Shown in pieces: positions 23,365 to 35,729 of a stretch of 64,000 nt of DNA. Source of the DNA: Epiperipatus broadwayi (Eukaryota > Onychophora > Udeonychophora > Euonychophora > Peripatidae); contig JAQFVV010006842.1 of the NCBI GenBank assembly GCA_028023455.1, positions 62,001-126,000 on the forward strand. Direction: 5' to 3'. The position numbers were made by a program, and so were the translations under genes. Below the pieces are notes generated by a model that ran no database searches, was not told the origin of the DNA, and worked only from the letters and a program-made list of their open reading frames with translations. Position 1 is the stretch's first letter; every line of letters begins with the position of its first letter.

Positions 23365-23474
23365 CCGTGATCTTAACATTTGCTGCCTGTCTGTTCATTA
23401 AGTCTTGTTTGTATTTGTATATTAGCATAGCTTCCTTTATGAACAGACAGGCAGCAAATGTTGAGATCACGGAT
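23365..23474. repeat. Hairpin with 37-bp arms
   Basis: CCGTGATCTTAACATTTGCT then GCCTGTCTGTTCAT at 23365 onward is mirrored by ATGAACAGACAGGCAGCAAA then TGTTGAGATCACGG ending near 23474. The arms are almost perfect (one mismatch), and the loop is about 37 bases. Confidence 0.75.
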
Positions 23475-23939
23475 ATAAAAAAAAATATTGGTGTTATATA
23501 AAAACAAAAGACTTAGGAACTTGGAGAGACTTTTATCCTGCAATGAAGATAATGAGTAAAAATAATGATGTTACTTGGACATTAGAGAACACATTGAACA
23601 CAACATTTCTATTCTATTGGTCAATGTAATTATTTTTTACTTTCAGGTCAATTCATAACCAATTCCGAATCCAGTACTGCTATAGGAGCCTTTTATATTC
23701 ACTACAATTTTCCATTTCTAAACATGTACATTTTTTCTCTGGGGTACAATCCTTTGAAATCAATTATGTACCACTTCTACAAATATTCATTTTCTCTATA
23801 AATAAGTGAATTATTAATTTATGTAAATATCTTTTAACTTATATGCAGCTTCCATAACTTTTATTTCATGTTCAAGAAATTAAAAGCTCATAGAGTTTTC
23901 TCAAATAGGGATAGGTTTCTAAATAAGTTTAACATTTTT

Positions 23940-25050
23940 TATGTGATGTGATGTACTGTGACTTCTCCCTAAACAACGTCAGGAATCTATCAGCAGCTAT
24001 GCCCAGAGAAACCTGTTAGCCACTTTACCTTCCCTTTCCATTGTACACCCTAAGTTTTCCCATAATCTTCTTTATCCCATTTCCACACATAATCTTTGTC
24101 AACTCCATGACCTTCATATCTAAATCCCCCTTATCTTTTCCCAAACCTAACATAAAAACCAATAACTCACTTTCTGTATAATCACTTTGTTCATATTTAA
24201 TTTTCCATAACTTCATTATTTGTACCCTTTTTGCTTCCAAGCATTTACATTGAAGTAACAGATGCCTAATATTTTCTACACCTTCCTTACACAACTTGCA
24301 GACTAAATCACTCATATTTTTCCATTTACATGTATATTCCCTTGTTGCTAAAGATCCCATTAGAGCCTTAAACAATAAACTACTTTCCTTACTATTATCA
24401 TAAATTAATTCACACCCAATGTTCCGTTTACTTCTATATATATTTAAACTCGTTTTATTCTCCATACTAGTTCTCCATCTCTCCAACTCCCTATTATTTA
24501 TTAATGCATCTATTCTTCTATCCCACTCCTTACCACTATAACACTCAACAATCCTCCTAACACAATCATCCCACCTTTTGTACAAGTATACTGACATACA
24601 TTCTTTATCCAAATCTTCTGCATACCACATTACCTTTCTCACCCATCTTGGTACCTGCCCTTTACTTGTAACCCAATTAAATACTATTTTGGCTATTCTT
24701 TTATTATCCATAAACTGCAATCTACCAAACATTTCAATTTGCTTTTTGCATCCCTCATATAAAAACTTGACCATCCCATTTCTCCTTGAATTGCCTCCTT
24801 TGCTGTCCACACCTCTGCATCTAATGCATGTCTTCCTACTTCCCTTTGTACTTTTTCTAAATAATCTAATACCCCTTTACTAACACATAATGCATCATTG
24901 CCGTATGTTATCCCTGCTACTGCAACTCCCTTCCATACAATTCTAGCTACATCATATTTATTATATGAAAACACTGTAAATTTCTTTATCAATCCCTTTC
25001 TTTTCTTTGCTTCATTTATCAATTTTTTCTCCCATTCATCCAAGCAGTAT
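23940..25050 (-). mobile_element. 5'-truncated non-LTR retrotransposon (LINE), C-terminal region
   Basis: Two overlapping minus-strand frames belong to one protein separated by a frameshift near 24,700-24,800. The upstream part has the post-RT signature WKGVAVAGITYGNDALCVSK then LEKVQREVGRHALDA and GEMGWSSF. The downstream part ends with a Cys/His cluster C-x2-C-x8-H-x4-C (CKLCKEGVENIRHLLLQC), typical of LINE C-termini. The RT core is absent, so the copy is 5'-truncated near 25,050. The 3' UTR ends in ACATCACATCACATC-type repeats (complement near 23,942-23,955). The same 3' end occurs as a separate insertion at 47.1 kb. I cannot assign the clade. Confidence 0.8.
24025..24810 (-). pseudogene. 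LINE C-terminal frame with zinc-binding-like motif
   Basis: 261 codons rich in Lys and Trp. The first residues read through from the frameshift. Residues about 170-190 hold the cluster CKLCKEGVENIRHLLLQC, and after it the chain ends in a basic tail (KIMGKLRVYNGKGR). It has no RT or endonuclease catalytic motif. The preceding frame (24693-25043, 116 codons) carries the region directly downstream of RT. Confidence 0.75.
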
Positions 25051-25771
25051 AGGTAGAGAATCTATAGCCACCCCATGTAGGTTTTGGTTAAGGTGTGAAG
25101 ATTACAAGATATCAACTTGGGATGGTCAGAAAAATACTTCTATAAAAAATATAATTTAAGCTTGGCCACACAAAAATTTCAAGACTCCCATTAAGTTTTT
25201 ATTTCTTTTTCGTATCTATTTAAAAGTGTTTCAAAATGATATATTTTAAAATTAATAAAACAAATATTAAATTTCTTTTTCTAAATATCCGTCAACAATA
25301 AATTCTTAAAACTTCAATTAGATTTTTTTTATATTTTTTAAATTTAAATTGTTCTGCAGATAAAAACTTATCTTTAAAAACCCTTCCATTTAAAATTCTT
25401 AAAAATAATAATTAACTACCGGAAAAAAAAGATTAAATTAGGCAGGTAGATATGTAATTGTTCTTTTGCTTAAAATTAATTTACTCGATGAGCTATTTTT
25501 TTTTGGGATACAATTATTTTCTGATATTTATTTATTTGTTAACTATTATATTAGAGAAACTTAATGAGCATTTAGCCTTTATCATTACAAAAATTAAAAA
25601 GGTTATTTAGTAATAAACTGGAGACAGTTGAAAATCAATATTAATTTATTATATTAATTATTAAATCCATGGTAAAACTTTTGATGTACATAAATTATAA
25701 GTGTACTTGGACCTAAACTATTATTATTGTTTAATATCTTTGTAAAATCATTTTTTAAACGTCATATTCTT

Positions 25772-26236
25772 ATTACCCAATAAGTTAGATGTAATTAAAG
25801 GGGGTTTGAACCAAGACTTTCAAACTCCCTACAATCATTCACTCTATCTAATATAGCCGATACACATGACCACATACATGTGAAAAAGATAAATGATCTC
25901 CAATAGTATTTCATGGTGAATCAGCACTTATCGGTTGGCCCGAATCATCATCTCCCACACACACATATAATCACTGCTCAGTTTATATTTGCTATCTTAA
26001 TATAAACTGAGTATTGATTATATATATATATGGGAGATCTAGTTCAGCATAAAATAAATACGTGTATTGGAGATCATTTGTCTTTTTCACATATGTATGG
26101 CATCTGTATCGATTATATTGGACAGGGTAAATGATTATAGGCTTGAAAGTCTAGGTTCAAATCCTCTTTAATTACATCTAGGTTAAGTATATATATATAT
26201 ATATTATACTTGTATTTCAATAATACCTAATAAGTT
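25772..26236. mobile_element. R1 inverted dimer with a single flanking target-site duplication
   Basis: A minus-strand R1 3' part (from about 25787) meets a plus-strand R1 3' part at about 25988, and the whole ends at about 26220. The centre reads CTCAGTTTATATT then TGCTATCTTAATATAAACTG. Flanks ATTACCCAATAAGTTA (25771-25786) and AATACCTAATAAGTTA (26221-26236) match at 14 of 16 positions, so the dimer inserted as one unit. Hammerhead sequences are decayed at the left (CCGATAA) and partly deleted at the right. Confidence 0.75.
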
Positions 26237-26239
26237 ATA

Positions 26240-27125
26240 TATTTATTGGATTTATTGCACTTGTATTTAATTTTTTTCTTCACTGTGAATCAAATCCCGA
26301 TTGAGTTAATTTAGAGATTACAATCAAATGTTATGTTCTATGAATTACTATGATATGTATGTATCTATCTATATTTAATGATAATGTTAATGTATGAATA
26401 ATTGTGCGTGCCAACAAAATATGGTAGGTTAAATTGATAAACAAAATCTAAAAATTGCAACCCCTTTTAATTAGTTTTTTATTATTCTTTTTTTTTATTG
26501 GAAAAATCCAGGCTAATATTTTTTGATGTATCAGTTTAGGGTTATATTTTTATTATATCTGTGTGTGCATATAATCCGGGATAATTTTTAATTAATCAAA
26601 TTATTTTAATAAATTCTTATTTAAAACTAAATATCTTGTTTTATTTTTACCAAGTACTTAAATAATTTATGTTTCTGAACATGCTTTTGCTTAATGATGA
26701 AATTTGTTACAACATAAACAGCGAAGAAATTAATGAATTGGGACATGATGGTATTACTTTATTATACAATCTTTCATAATGGAAGGCAATATGTTTGGTA
26801 TTCTTGATTATAAACAAAACTATTAGAATATGCAATTTTTTGTTCAACCCTCACAAAAATGTTCGTAAATTAATGATGATCAGAAAATGTAAGCCATGTT
26901 TCTTTTACTGTTATTCAGTGTGATCTTTAGCATAGCTGAGAACTGAATTCAGGTTCTCTTTGTTACGTAAAATATTTAGTAGCTTTCTTTATTAGTAAAT
27001 AAATGGTTGTATCAATGTGCCACAATTACAAATTAAATATATATATCTACATATTGATGTATCTATCTATTTTTATTAACATTATTTATATAACAAACAA
27101 TGGAACATATGTATATATCTCTATA
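26240..27125. other. No recognised feature
   Basis: A+T-rich sequence with no repeat or domain recognised. Confidence 0.5.
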
Positions 27126-27134
27126 TTACTTATC

Positions 27135-28701
<1,567 letters not shown>

Positions 28702-28996
28702 CCATTTATTTTTTTGTTTTTGTTTATTACTTATTATTATTTGTTTGTATTTGTATAGGTATTAATTTTCTTTTAGTATGTGGCAGTTTTATTAGATAAT
28801 TATAGTGTTAGGCAGTTTTAGTTTTCTAATTAGGTGTACTGTTTAATATTTTGAATAGTGTTTTATAGTTTAGTGAATTTTATATTTTATTTGCTTTGTT
28901 TTGTGTATTTGTATTATTAATTTGTATTATTTTGTATTATTTGTTTGTTATTATTTGTATTATTTTGTTTGGTATAGTTATTAATTTTCTTTCAGT

Positions 28997-29332
28997 ATGT
29001 GGCAGATTTTGTATGATAATTTTTCTTGTGTAGAAATTTTAGAAATAAAAAAGTTAATTAATATGTCTAATAGAATTGAATCTTTAAAGGCTCAGGTTAA
29101 TTTTCTTAAGTCTTGTAGGTTTTGCAATGTGTTTCCTAATTCATGTAATATTAAATTGGATAGGAAATTGGTTTTATTTTCTAATTGTGATTTTATTCTA
29201 AATTTTAAAAGATTTATTCTTAAACAATTTATTATACAGATTATGAGTAGTTTATCTAATTTAATTGATAGTTATAGAATGTTTAGAAGAAAGTTGGATC
29301 TTTTAGAAGGAATTTTAATTATTCTGTTTTAA
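28997..29332 (+). pseudogene. PLE polyprotein N-terminal part
   Basis: 111 codons starting MWQILYDNFS, with a Cys pair (CRFCNVFPNSC) and a Lys-rich helix. The frame ends at a stop just after LLEGILIILF, but the neighbouring frame carries on in the same style (NSFLKWFRSKCEITYNNKYF and KWLIGKAENKSF) until about 29500, where a second shift leads into the RT frame. The pieces together match the N-terminal region expected of PLEs, which precedes LNASDLAILAKG. Single-base indels in T or A runs could be mutations or assembly errors. Confidence 0.7.
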
Positions 29333-29503
29333 ATTCTTTTTTAAAGTGGTTTAGGAGTAAGTGTGAAATCACTTATAATAATAAGTATTTCAAGAAATTT
29401 AAATGGTTGATTGGAAAGGCTGAAAATAAAAGTTTTGTGAAAGGAAAAGAGTTTAGATTTGGGTCTTATAAAAATAGGCCTGATGCTTCATCTGTTTTAA
29501 ATT

Positions 29504-31396
29504 TTGTCAAATTATATTTTGAATGCATCTGATTTGGCTATTTTAGCTAAGGGTCCTGGCTTTGTTCCGTTTGCTAATAGAAGTTTAATTTTTGATTTTG
29601 TTTCTGCAATTGAAAGTAGTAGTAATATTTCTGATGAAAATAAAATGTCTTTACAGGTTATTTTGAATAGTCAATTACTTAAAAGAGAAAAATTTGTTTT
29701 TGCCCCTAAGGAAATTAGTTTTGTTAAAAAAAGATTGAAAGCCAATGATGTTATATTATTAAAAGAAGATAAAGGTGGCCGGTTTGTATTGTTAAATAAT
29801 ATTGATTTTAAAAGTAAAGTTTCTTTAGAATTAAATAATGGAAAATATGCTATTTTAGATTCTGATCCTGGTAAAAAAATAAAATCTAAATTAATTAAGA
29901 TTATGAAAGTTATGGAAAATAAAAAGATTTTTGATAGAGCTACTTATTTAAATTGTTACCCTAGTGATTTTGTGGCTCCAAAGGTTTTCTTTAATTTGAA
30001 GTCTCATAAAGATAATTTTCCTTTGAGATGTATTTTTGATTTTACAGGAGGAATTGTTGATAAAATATCAAAATTTATTATAAGATATTTTAAGGATTAC
30101 ATAAAACTGGGTCAATTTTGTGTTTCTTCTTCCTTTGAAGCTTTTAAGAAAATAAATGGTTTTGTTTTGGATGATGATTGTGTTTTTGGTAGTTTAGACA
30201 TTGAAAATATGTACCAATCGGTTAATAGATTAAAAAGTATTGATGTTTTTCTTTCAATTTTAAAAAAATTAGAATGTTTTTCTGCAGATAAGATTAAGGT
30301 TTTTCATGATTTGCTTTTGCTGTTAGAGGATTCAATGTATTTTATGTCTAATGATGTGTTTTATAAGATTAGAGAAGGTTGGGTTATTGGTTATGTCATT
30401 TCTCCATTGATGTGTGCTGTCTATATTGATTATTTGGAGTGTAGTATTATTAATATGTTTTCAGGTTCTATTAAATTATTTGTTAGGTATGTTGATGATT
30501 GTTTGTTTGTTATTCAGAAAGAGAAATTAGAAGAGTTTTTATGTGGATTGAATGGTTTTGATTCTAATATTAAGTTTACAATTGAGGGGGGTGGTTTTGA
30601 TTTTGTAAAATTAAAGTTTTTAGATTTAAATGTTGAGAAGGTTAATGATGTTTTGTTTTGTAGTCATTTTATAAAACCTAAAAATTTGAGAAATATGATT
30701 AGGCCTGATAGTTATCAGCCTTTTATACATAAAAAAATGTCTTTGTTGAATTTTTGTTGTCGGAATAGAAGGCTTAATAATTTTAATAATGATGCTGATA
30801 TTCAAAAAAGTCAATTTGCTGCTGAATATGTAGAATTGGGTTATAGTCATGATTTTATTAAAAAAGTGGTATTTAATAATAATGTTTATAGTCGTGATTT
30901 GGATGATAAGAATTTTGTTGGTAAGGATGATGATTATATGTCTTTACCATTTAAAGCATCAATTTATAATTTGGTTTATAGGAATAGTCATTTGTTAGGT
31001 GGAAAGAAGGTTGCATGGAGGAAAGGTTCTGATTTGAATTCATTACTTAATGGTTCAAAGCAGTCTATTGATAGTAGGTCTATTCCTGGTATTGTTTATA
31101 AAATTCCATGTAGTTGTGGTAAATTTTATGTAGGCCAGAGTAAATTTAGCCTTAAGGAAAGGGTTAAGGTTCATATAAGTAGAGTTAAACATAGGTATCT
31201 TAACTCAGCTTTATATATTCATGAATTGAATACAGGTCATAGAATATTGTTTGACAATGCTTCGGTTATTTTTTATGAAAAGAATGAGTTAAAAAGAAGA
31301 ATAAAGGAGACTTTGATGATAAAACTCCTTGATTCTGAGGCTATCAATCTTATGAAGACTTCTTTTGATATAAAGGGAAGGTGGAGTTTGAAATGA
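29504..31396 (+). CDS. Penelope-like reverse transcriptase with C-terminal GIY-YIG nuclease
   Basis: 630 codons after a TTG; the true start is upstream across a frameshift. Motifs in order: LNASDLAILAKGPGFVP (PLE N-terminal signature, residues 6-22), LLKEDKGGRFVLL (fingers, about 84-96), NLKSHKDNFPLRCIFDFTGG (about 163-182), GSLDIENMYQSV with the first catalytic Asp (about 229-240), GYVISPLMCAVYID (about 295-308), FVRYVDDCLFV with the YVDD box (about 326-336), then KLKFLDLNVEKV. The GIY-YIG domain starts at about residue 529 (GIVYKIPCSCGKFYVGQ) with KERVKVH following. The RT copies element RNA at a nicked target; the GIY-YIG enzyme is thought to nick DNA. This stretch is intact. Confidence 0.9.
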   Translation: MSNYILNASDLAILAKGPGFVPFANRSLIFDFVSAIESSSNISDENKMSLQVILNSQLLKREKFVFAPKEISFVKKRLKANDVILLKEDKGGRFVLLNNIDFKSKVSLELNNGKYAILDSDPGKKIKSKLIKIMKVMENKKIFDRATYLNCYPSDFVAPKVFFNLKSHKDNFPLRCIFDFTGGIVDKISKFIIRYFKDYIKLGQFCVSSSFEAFKKINGFVLDDDCVFGSLDIENMYQSVNRLKSIDVFLSILKKLECFSADKIKVFHDLLLLLEDSMYFMSNDVFYKIREGWVIGYVISPLMCAVYIDYLECSIINMFSGSIKLFVRYVDDCLFVIQKEKLEEFLCGLNGFDSNIKFTIEGGGFDFVKLKFLDLNVEKVNDVLFCSHFIKPKNLRNMIRPDSYQPFIHKKMSLLNFCCRNRRLNNFNNDADIQKSQFAAEYVELGYSHDFIKKVVFNNNVYSRDLDDKNFVGKDDDYMSLPFKASIYNLVYRNSHLLGGKKVAWRKGSDLNSLLNGSKQSIDSRSIPGIVYKIPCSCGKFYVGQSKFSLKERVKVHISRVKHRYLNSALYIHELNTGHRILFDNASVIFYEKNELKRRIKETLMIKLLDSEAINLMKTSFDIKGRWSLK

Positions 31397-31605
31397 ATTA
31401 TGGGAAGGTTTGTTTGTTTGTATATATATATGTTTTCCTTTAGGTTGATTTTCACTTGAGAAGGTCTATTTGTAGTAGATGAAACCATGGTTGTGTAAGG
31501 ATTTTGGTAAAATTTTGAATTTAATCTAGTACTGTATTGTTTTATGGTTTTGCATATATATATATATATATATATATACTTATCATTATATATATATATA
31601 TATAT

Positions 31606-32200
31606 GATCTGACTAATGTTTAATACTATAAGTCCTCTATATCTGCATATTTTAATTACTATTAACTCTTTAGTTTAATTTAATTATAGTTGCTTCATTT
31701 GTTATTTATTCTTGTTCTTGTGACTACATTTTTTTTTTCTGCAATATATCTTTCTACTGATTCTGAGCATCTCATTTTTTCCTTATTTGCATTTTTGATA
31801 GACAACATATAATCTCTTATATTCTCTAGGACTATCTTCTACTGCTACTGTTACATTATTAGTTATTATGAAAGGAGTTTGTAGCTGAAATACTCTTTAA
31901 TCTAATTTTGCTCATACAGAGTATATCAACCATGTATATAGCTCACTTTTGATCATCAATTGTTCCTGGTGCATAGCTGTGCATTTGAAGATAATATATA
32001 TAGACATGTAATATAGTATATGAGTATATATCCTAATAGCAAGGATAATCTAATTATAACTGCTTCATTCAAAACAGCAAAAAACAATAATTAATCATTT
32101 TGTTCTGTGATCAATTGAAGATGGTCAACTAATACTGACACAAATCTAGAAATATTTTTGAACATTTAGGAATGCCTTCCTAATATTGAAATGTAATGAA
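31606..32200. other. No recognised feature
   Basis: A+T-rich flank of the PLE locus without recognised genes or repeats. Confidence 0.5.
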
Positions 32201-32201
32201 A

Positions 32202-32626
32202 ATGTGATATGTTGGAGTATTTCCATCATTAAATATTGAATGTCTAAAACTTTTCCAAATACAAACCACTATTAGTAATAACACACAAAGACAACAAATT
32301 AGTAGGTTACATCTTCTTCAGATGTTGTTGCCTAGCAACACTTGAAAAGAGTGGAGAATAGTATTACTAGAACAATTATCTATTGTTTTGCCAGAATAAC
32401 TAAGATGGGTTAGAGTGTTGCCTTAAAATTTAATATTCAAAAATCTAAAGGTGTAAGTTTGAGATGGAGATAATACTAATTAAAATGTGTAATTACCAAC
32501 CTGTCTTGTCTGTGTGTTATTACTAACGAGTTGTTTGTATTTGGGAAATTTAAATAAATTTTAAAATTTTCTATACATTTAACATTTAATGAAAGATGAT
32601 GGAAATAGTCCGACATAATATCATAT
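32202..32626. repeat. Foldback element with arms of over 100 bp and a tRNA-like core
   Basis: Left arm: GATATGTTGGAGTATTTCCA, then CCAAATACAAACCACTATTA, then GTAATAACACACAAAGACAA. Right arm mirrors it: TTGTCTGTGTGTTATTAC, then AACGAGTTGTTTGTATTTGG, then GATGGAAATAGTCCGACATA. The interior includes GATGGGTTAGAGTGTTGCCT and GTGTAAGTTTGAGATGG, spaced like the A and B boxes of a tRNA-derived unit. That last point is tentative. Confidence 0.65.
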
Positions 32627-33122
32627 CTAGAAAAATAATAATTTCAAGAAACCATTAAAGATATAGATAAAAACAATATGATGATCATTCACTAAAATAT
32701 ATATAAAGTAACTCTGATTTTATGATTCAAAAGGTTTCCAGACATTTTAATACCACAAATAAAATATTGAGATATGGCAAAATTTGGCGCAATTTTAAAT
32801 TCATTAATTTTTAAACTCCCCTTTGTTTTATTTAATAAAAGAAATAGAACTGTACTATATTAGGAATAATAATAAACTAGGGCGAATAGATAGAACACAG
32901 AATCACTTGCAATGAATTTAAGTTTTTTTAAAAAAGCACTCACAATGCTTCAATTAGTCTATAGAAAACATGAAGAGTAAAAAAAAAAAGTACTGTATGT
33001 TATTTCAAATTTTTATTTTTTAAAAAATTCATGTGGGAAAATGTTATTTAAAGATCACGGTGTGCTAACGATTAATGCAATAAAGTGATAGTTTAAGGAA
33101 TAAAGAATCCAGAGAAAAAATA

Positions 33123-33611
33123 ACATTATTTGGTGGTAATATAGGGTATATTAATGGACAGGCTCCAATCTAGTACACAATCCAACTCTTCAACCGTCCA
33201 TCCAATTAAAAATCTGATGATGGAATGCTCGAAGGCCACCCTGAGGCCGAGATTCTTGTCACACCCATGTTGACCTAAAGTCAATCTGAACCCCACATGT
33301 ACCGGACATAATCCATTAAATACATATGCAAGTATGAAGATTGTCTATCTTAATATATATCTGAGCACTTATAGTATATATGTGTGGGAGATGATAATCT
33401 GGACCAACTGATGATTGCTGGTTTAGCATGAAATACATATATTGGTGATTATTTATCTTTTCAGCATATATGTGCTTGGGCGTATCAGTGTTATTAGATA
33501 GAGTGGAGAGTGGTGGATCATGTGAAAGTCTGTGCTCATATACCCTATATTACATATATAGACACAGGTATATAATAACCCTGTGATCCAGTTATTACAT
33601 TATTTGGTGGT
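33123..33611. mobile_element. R1 inverted dimer with perfect 15-bp target-site duplication
   Basis: ACATTATTTGGTGGT is present at 33123-33137 and 33597-33611, identical. The 459-bp insert consists of a minus-strand R1 body (about 33138-33328) joined to a plus-strand R1 3' part (about 33329-33596) with an intact hammerhead core. The extremities show AATATAGGGTATA at the left and TATACCCTATATTA at the right. The long perfect duplication implies recent insertion by target-primed reverse transcription rather than a DNA transposase. Confidence 0.85.
33391..33456 (+). ncRNA. Hammerhead ribozyme in R1, intact core
   Basis: Stem I 5' strand ATAATC-TGGA-CCAA (33394-33407), CTGATGA at 33408-33414, stem II TTGCT-GGTTT-AGCAT (the outer T-T not paired), GAAA at 33430-33433, stem III TA-CA-TA, then TA ending at 33441, where cleavage is predicted, and the stem I 3' strand TTGG-T-GATTAT (33442-33450). 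All catalytic core positions are the consensus ones. The very short stem III resembles the newt ribozyme, which works best as a dimer. Confidence 0.8.
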
Positions 33612-33619
33612 GTTAATTT

Positions 33620-35720
33620 TAGGCTTAAAAAGAAAAAAGCTGCTGGAAAATATATAAAACGTTAGATTAAGATGTTACAGTATATTTAAAAATACATATA
33701 ATTATTTTGTGCAGATACCTGCGATTGGTCTAAAATAATTACATAGTATATACATAAATCGCCGTATAAAGATACGGTATATATAAACACACACACAATC
33801 TGTTACTATTATAAAATAATAATATTGCTCTACTTAATTTTTTAAAAAAATACTGAATTGAAAAAATATTAAATTATGTTTTTAAAAAAATGCGGAAAAA
33901 AGTAAATGTCGCTGTGTTATTGGCAGTTTCTGTATCTAAATTAGAACCCTAGGGACCAGATGGCGAGTCTAATCTCAGATGATTGCGATTTCCAAAAAAC
34001 ACTGCTGGCCACTTTAAAAGTTTTTTTGACCTCCAAATATTTACAAAAAATAATCCAGTAAATAATTAAGTTTTTATCTCTCCTTTTTATTTTTTAGGAG
34101 TTGATCCCTGTTCACTTTTCGCTCAGTTGTGCAATCTATTCTTCATAATTTTTAAATATGTGTGTGAAAGCATTTCTCTCCCTTAGAGGTGAAGAGAAGA
34201 ACTTTTATAATAAAGACATTAGCAGCACAAACTCGCTCTTTTTTTTTTTTAGTTAAAAAAAAACAATTTTTATAACTTTTTTTTTTAAATGCTGATTTAT
34301 TTTATCCTTAGAGTAGCATAAACAATGAAAAATATTTTTTTCTATTTTTAAAAGAGACAAAAAGGTCTAAAATTGCCTTAAGTAGAGGTCAGTTTGCAGA
34401 AAAAATAATAAAAAGAAAATTTCCATAAGAATTTTTTTTTTTTTAAATAAATTATTTCTCACCTCCTCTTAGAAGATATATCTTAATAATGATAAAAAAC
34501 GCTACAAACATATATATATATTCGAATATAACTTTATATTTAAATTGTCTACCAAAATCTAGATCAGATGTAATTCAAAATAAAATTCTTGTTTTTTATT
34601 GCAATATAAATTTATTTAGAAAGCATTTTGTCCTTATCCCTAATTTTTGTATTTCCGCTTCTTTATTCAACGTACATTAACGTGTTGCCCCTCCCCCATA
34701 ATATATAGTTAACTATTTAAACTTCAAATAATAGTAATATAATAATAATCACAATTTCACGTCTTTTTACTTTGGTGGTGTAGAATTGGTTTTTCATCAG
34801 CGATGAATAAATAAGTTATTCTCGAAGCAAATCTGCCTCACTTTGGGTTTGAGAAACTTAAAATACAGTAATGCAACCCAAATAACAAAACATTTAGATC
34901 TGATATTTGTTGAAAATATTAAGATAATTAATTACATTACTTGAGAGTGGACTATGGATACATACATGTATATACGCCAGTATTCAAATATGACAATAAT
35001 TACTGATTAAAAATTTATCTGAAATGATTTTAATAGTTTGTGAATTAATGCTTATCATTATCAGAAGCAGCCATTTGAACATGATCAGCCCCCCCTCCCC
35101 TCCCCCCCCAAAAAAAAAAACAGAAAAGAAAAGAAAGACAGAGAAATGATAACAACAACAACATTAGAGATGATGAATTTAGTGACTTATTTATTTAGTA
35201 TATGGACTTTTTTTAGTCAGCTTAACTATTAGCAAAATATCATAAAAGAATCTGTAGAGATTCCAACCAGGATCTATTCACTAATGTCTGTAGTATATCC
35301 ACCAATTCAATCACTGTACCCGTAGATTCACCAGACATTAATTATGTGGCTTGATACAGTAAATGAATGGTGGATTTTCATTTCTGTCATTTTTGATGAT
35401 GGAACCTTTTAAGATCTCCTGAGCAATAAAATATTTGATTATTTTGGAAATGGATGGGTGAAAGCTTTCCTATAGCCCTTTCTACAAAAAGCACACAATA
35501 GTATGTAAAATTAATGATCTCCACATGGAAATCAGACTTCACCTTAATAATCTTTTGGTTAAAGATAGCAAATTTATGATTTTGTCGACTATATAAACCA
35601 ATCAATGAAACAAAAATACGACCGCATATAAAACATATTGGTCCATTTGACTATTATTTGTTATTTTGTGCAACTGTATTTTAACTTCACTAGCAGCAAA
35701 GTTCCTTCAAAAAAATTTCA
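33620..35720. other. No gene recognised; homopolymer-rich
   Basis: Contains several long T runs (for example 34241-34250 and 34433-34443) and a C/A run at 35088-35120. Minus-strand and plus-strand open frames here are under 75 codons and show no domain. Confidence 0.5.
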
Positions 35721-35729
35721 CAATTTTGT

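Larger units (their letters stand above)
28702..31555 (+). mobile_element. Near full-length Penelope-like element
   Basis: The leader (28702-28996) contains a repeated segment, ATTAATTTTCTTT then AGTATGTGGCAG, at about 28759-28787 and 28980-29003, reminiscent of the partial repeats (pseudo-LTRs) of PLEs. The coding region is one polyprotein in three pieces: frame 2 (28997 to about 29330), frame 1 (about 29310-29500) and frame 2 again (29504-31396). The two shifts compensate each other. The 3' UTR is about 160 bases to the (TA)n. Confidence 0.85.
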
